Assembly (NCBI GenBank): GCA_947184155.2
Contig: CAMXCT020001425.1
Span: forward strand, 18,501 to 82,500
Length of the DNA stretch: 64,000 nt
Source: Cladocopium goreaui
Taxonomy: Eukaryota > Sar > Dinophyceae > Suessiales > Symbiodiniaceae
Reading direction: 5' to 3'
Part shown: positions 62,100-64,000 of the stretch, piece after piece
Layout of the letters: each line of letters starts with the position of its first letter
How positions within the stretch are numbered: the stretch's first letter is position 1
The notes under the pieces: model-generated
The model's input: only the letters and a program-made list of their open reading frames with translations
Told to the model about the DNA's origin: nothing
Databases searched by the model: none
Made by a program: the position numbers and the translations under genes

Positions 62100-63445
62100 G
62101 GATCCTAGGAGTTGAACCTGCCCCTGAATTAAGATTAAAAATGAAACTGCAAAGTCATGAAACGTGCGAGCTTTTGAAGGGAGCCTATGGCCTGGTAAAT
62201 GCACCATTACTCTGGTACTGTGAACTGAAGAACGCCCTGTTATCTTTGGGGTTTGTAATTTCACCATTTGATCCATGTCTATTTGTACTTCCAAATCTCC
62301 AGGCCAAAAGAGATGACTGTCAAATTCACGGGGTACTTGGAATCCACGTAGACGATGGTCTCGGAGGTGGAGATGCCACCTTTTGCCAAGCCATATCCGC
62401 CCTGGAGAAGCGATTTCCATTTGGCAGCCAAAGGCAGGGAAATTTCACTTTCACAGGCATACAGGTAAATCAAGAAGTAAATGGTAACATCACACTAAGC
62501 CAAAAAGACTATGTTCAAGACATCCCTTCCATCAATATTCCCAAAGAACGAAGAAAAATCCCAGAAGCCAAAATCACACCACAGGAGCTCCAAGACCTAA
62601 GGGGTTTAATTGGAAGCCTTCAATACGCAGCCACTAATACCAGACCAGACATTTCCTGTAGACTTAGTCTTCTTCAAGCCCGAATCACGTGCGCCACAGT
62701 TCATGATCTATTACAGGGAAACAAACTCCTCCATGATGCCAAACGTTTTGCCAATACTTCTATCCGAATCCAATCACTAAGGCCACATGAAGTACGATTC
62801 CTATCATACTCCGATGCAGCCTTTGCCACGAGAGAAAAGGCCAATTCCCAAAAAGGATGTTTAATCATGGCCACTACGGAAGGTGTAGACCAAGAGAAAT
62901 CATCCTCAGTAAGTCCCTTAGTCTGGTTTTCCAAGAAAATAAATCGTGTTGTAGCCAGTACCCTTGCATCAGAAACCTACGCTCTGTCTGGAGCTTTGGA
63001 CTTACTTAGCTGGACACGCATGCACTGGGCCTGGATTCTCAATCCATCGATTCCTTGGAAAGACACGGAAAATACTTTAAAGTCCTTACCACCTGCATTC
63101 GCGGTCGTAGACTGTAAAAGTTTATTCGACTTGTTGCAAAAGACTTCGATTCCACAGTGTTCCGAGTACCGAACCCTCTTGGAAGCATTAGTGATCAAAG
63201 ACAGACTGAGAGAAGGAGTCATCGTAAAATGGGTTCACAGTGCAGCTCAGATGGCTGATGCGTTAACTAAGGATATGGATACCACAGTCTTGAGAACTTT
63301 CTTGCAACAGGGAAAATGCATACTCCTCGATGAAGAAGAAGTATTAAAGCAACGAGCCGATAAGCGAGTGCGACAGCAGTGGTACCAGCAGAATAGCATT
63401 CCTGAAACCGCATTGCATGCTTTTGCGTTGTGCCTGGGTCTCTGA
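62100..63445 (+). pseudogene. Copia-2 RT and RNase H, second part
   Basis: An open frame of more than 430 residues with CELLKGAYGLVNAPLLWYCE, the RT active site GIHVDDGLGGG (HVDD), RNase H SYSDAAFATREKANSQKGCL, ASTLASETYALSGALD, DCKSLFDLL and VKWVHSAAQMADALTKDMD. Only one frameshift separates it from the upstream part, so copia-2 pol is less decayed than its gag/protease end. Confidence 0.88.
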
Positions 63446-63666
63446 TGGAGAGATCACCTGGTGACGAAGTCTCCCAAGTGCTCTTAATCCAACGGCAGAA
63501 ACATAAAGACACAGGTTAATCAAAGACTTCTTGAGATGACTCGCCCCTTTGTAAAACCAGAGACGTTCAAGAAGATAACCATAAGGAACACCATAATCAC
63601 TCCTCTGGCAAAGCCTCAAATCTCCAAGAATTCTTGTTTGAAAAACAGAGAGAATTTTTTTAGGAG
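63446..63666 (+). other. Copia-2 3' untranslated part
   Basis: No ORF. An A/G-rich AAACAGAGAGAA stretch shortly before the terminal repeat may be a weak polypurine tract. Confidence 0.4.
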
Positions 63667-63746
63667 TGTGTTTTCCTCAGCTAAACCTGTCACTCTTGTG
63701 GATGTGCTTGGAAACATTCTTGTTGACAATGAGTTGTCTTGTGGAA
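63667..63746 (+). repeat. Terminal direct repeat of copia-2, right
   Basis: 80 bases matching 36,666-36,745 with one mismatch. It too includes an ATGAGTTGT followed by an open frame to 63,937, so the repeat reaches into what is the gag start on the left. Confidence 0.65.
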
Positions 63747-64000
63747 CGAATGACCATCGGGTTATCACATCCGATAGGACATGTGGCTCAGGGAGGCCTG
63801 ATAGCTGGGGGCTTTTGTATGCCCAGTGGACTAGGGATTGTTGGTGCGGCCGCCATAGAAAGGACGTTGTGCTGCTCAGGAGGGCAGAACCTTTTTCAGG
63901 TGTTTTGGGATCAGGAGGTCCATTTCTTTCTGGGTAAGCTCGGGAGTCCGTTACCCTTGTGGCATAGTCTGCAACATATATATATATATTGTTTCTCTGT
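63747..64000. other. Right edge, no gene seen
   Basis: Short open frame continuing from the repeat but not resembling gag; ends with a TATATA tract at 63,977-63,989. Confidence 0.4.

Larger units (their letters stand above)
36666..63746 (+). mobile_element. Old Ty1/copia provirus (copia-2) blown up by nested insertions
   Basis: An 80-base direct repeat with one mismatch marks both ends (36,666-36,745 and 63,667-63,746). Between them, in order on the plus strand, are gag, protease, integrase, RT and RNase H fragments. Intruders are GHH copies B, C, D and E, SINE S4 and R4, together about 21 kb. Without them the provirus is about 6 kb. Frames are broken by several frameshifts and stops. The interruption by E falls exactly within the integrase C-terminus, since 45,285-45,301 rejoins 61,133 onward through the duplicated TTGTCTATAGCCCAAC. 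Confidence 0.85.

Noticed and set aside
1-64000. CRISPR array, rRNA gene or dinoflagellate spliced-leader gene
   Set aside because: No regular repeat-spacer pattern, no rRNA core words and no CCATTTTGGCTCAAG-type sequence seen.

Overview
The window looks like nuclear DNA of a dinoflagellate, probably Symbiodiniaceae-like. This is inferred from gene style and not proven. The evidence is: exons split by introns with GT and apparent GC donors; Ty1/copia elements whose RT active site reads HVDD or HIDD; very abundant simple repeats; tRNA-derived SINEs; and no prokaryotic operon, rRNA or CRISPR. A dinoflagellate spliced-leader sequence was looked for by eye and not found.

Layout. 1-9 kb, minus strand: the 5' part of a multi-exon gene for a large secreted or surface cysteine-rich protein. 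It starts with a signal peptide near 8.98 kb and runs off the left edge; one intron is swollen by a 1-kb tetranucleotide array. 9-16.5 kb: non-coding repeat-rich DNA with a decayed copia RT/RNase H fragment (minus, 12.2-13.6 kb), a ~93-bp tandem repeat, a set of four hairpins between 18-bp direct repeats, and a purine-rich tract. 16.5-25.96 kb: a ~120-bp satellite array split by a young complete copia element (17,459-24,491, minus; identical 176-bp LTRs, 5-bp target duplication CCTTC). 26-32 kb: short repeats, hairpins and several SINE-type insertions, one cut by a local inversion. 32-64 kb: a nest of insertions.

The main discovery is in 32-61 kb. One 15.8-kb element (45,302-61,132, here called the GHH element) carries four ORFs. 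The largest, about 2,700 residues without an intron, combines a glycosyltransferase-like region, an alpha/beta-hydrolase with a GHSAG nucleophile elbow, and a superfamily-1 helicase with a conserved C-terminal region. The element ends in a short A tail and is flanked by a perfect 16-bp target-site duplication. Four more copies, all 5'-truncated and all ending at the same A-tailed 3' terminus, lie nearby; two have clear 16-19 bp target duplications. These are the marks of target-primed reverse transcription, yet I see no reverse transcriptase in the element. Codon comparison between copies shows almost only synonymous change, so the master copies were under protein-level selection.

Four of the five GHH copies, one tRNA SINE and a 27-bp A-tailed insertion sit inside a single old copia provirus (36,666-63,746, plus). 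Removing them leaves about 6 kb of copia with gag, protease, integrase, RT and RNase H in the right order between 80-bp terminal direct repeats. The fifth GHH copy interrupts a different pol fragment (RT end plus RNase H). I see no host gene with confidence outside the left 9 kb.
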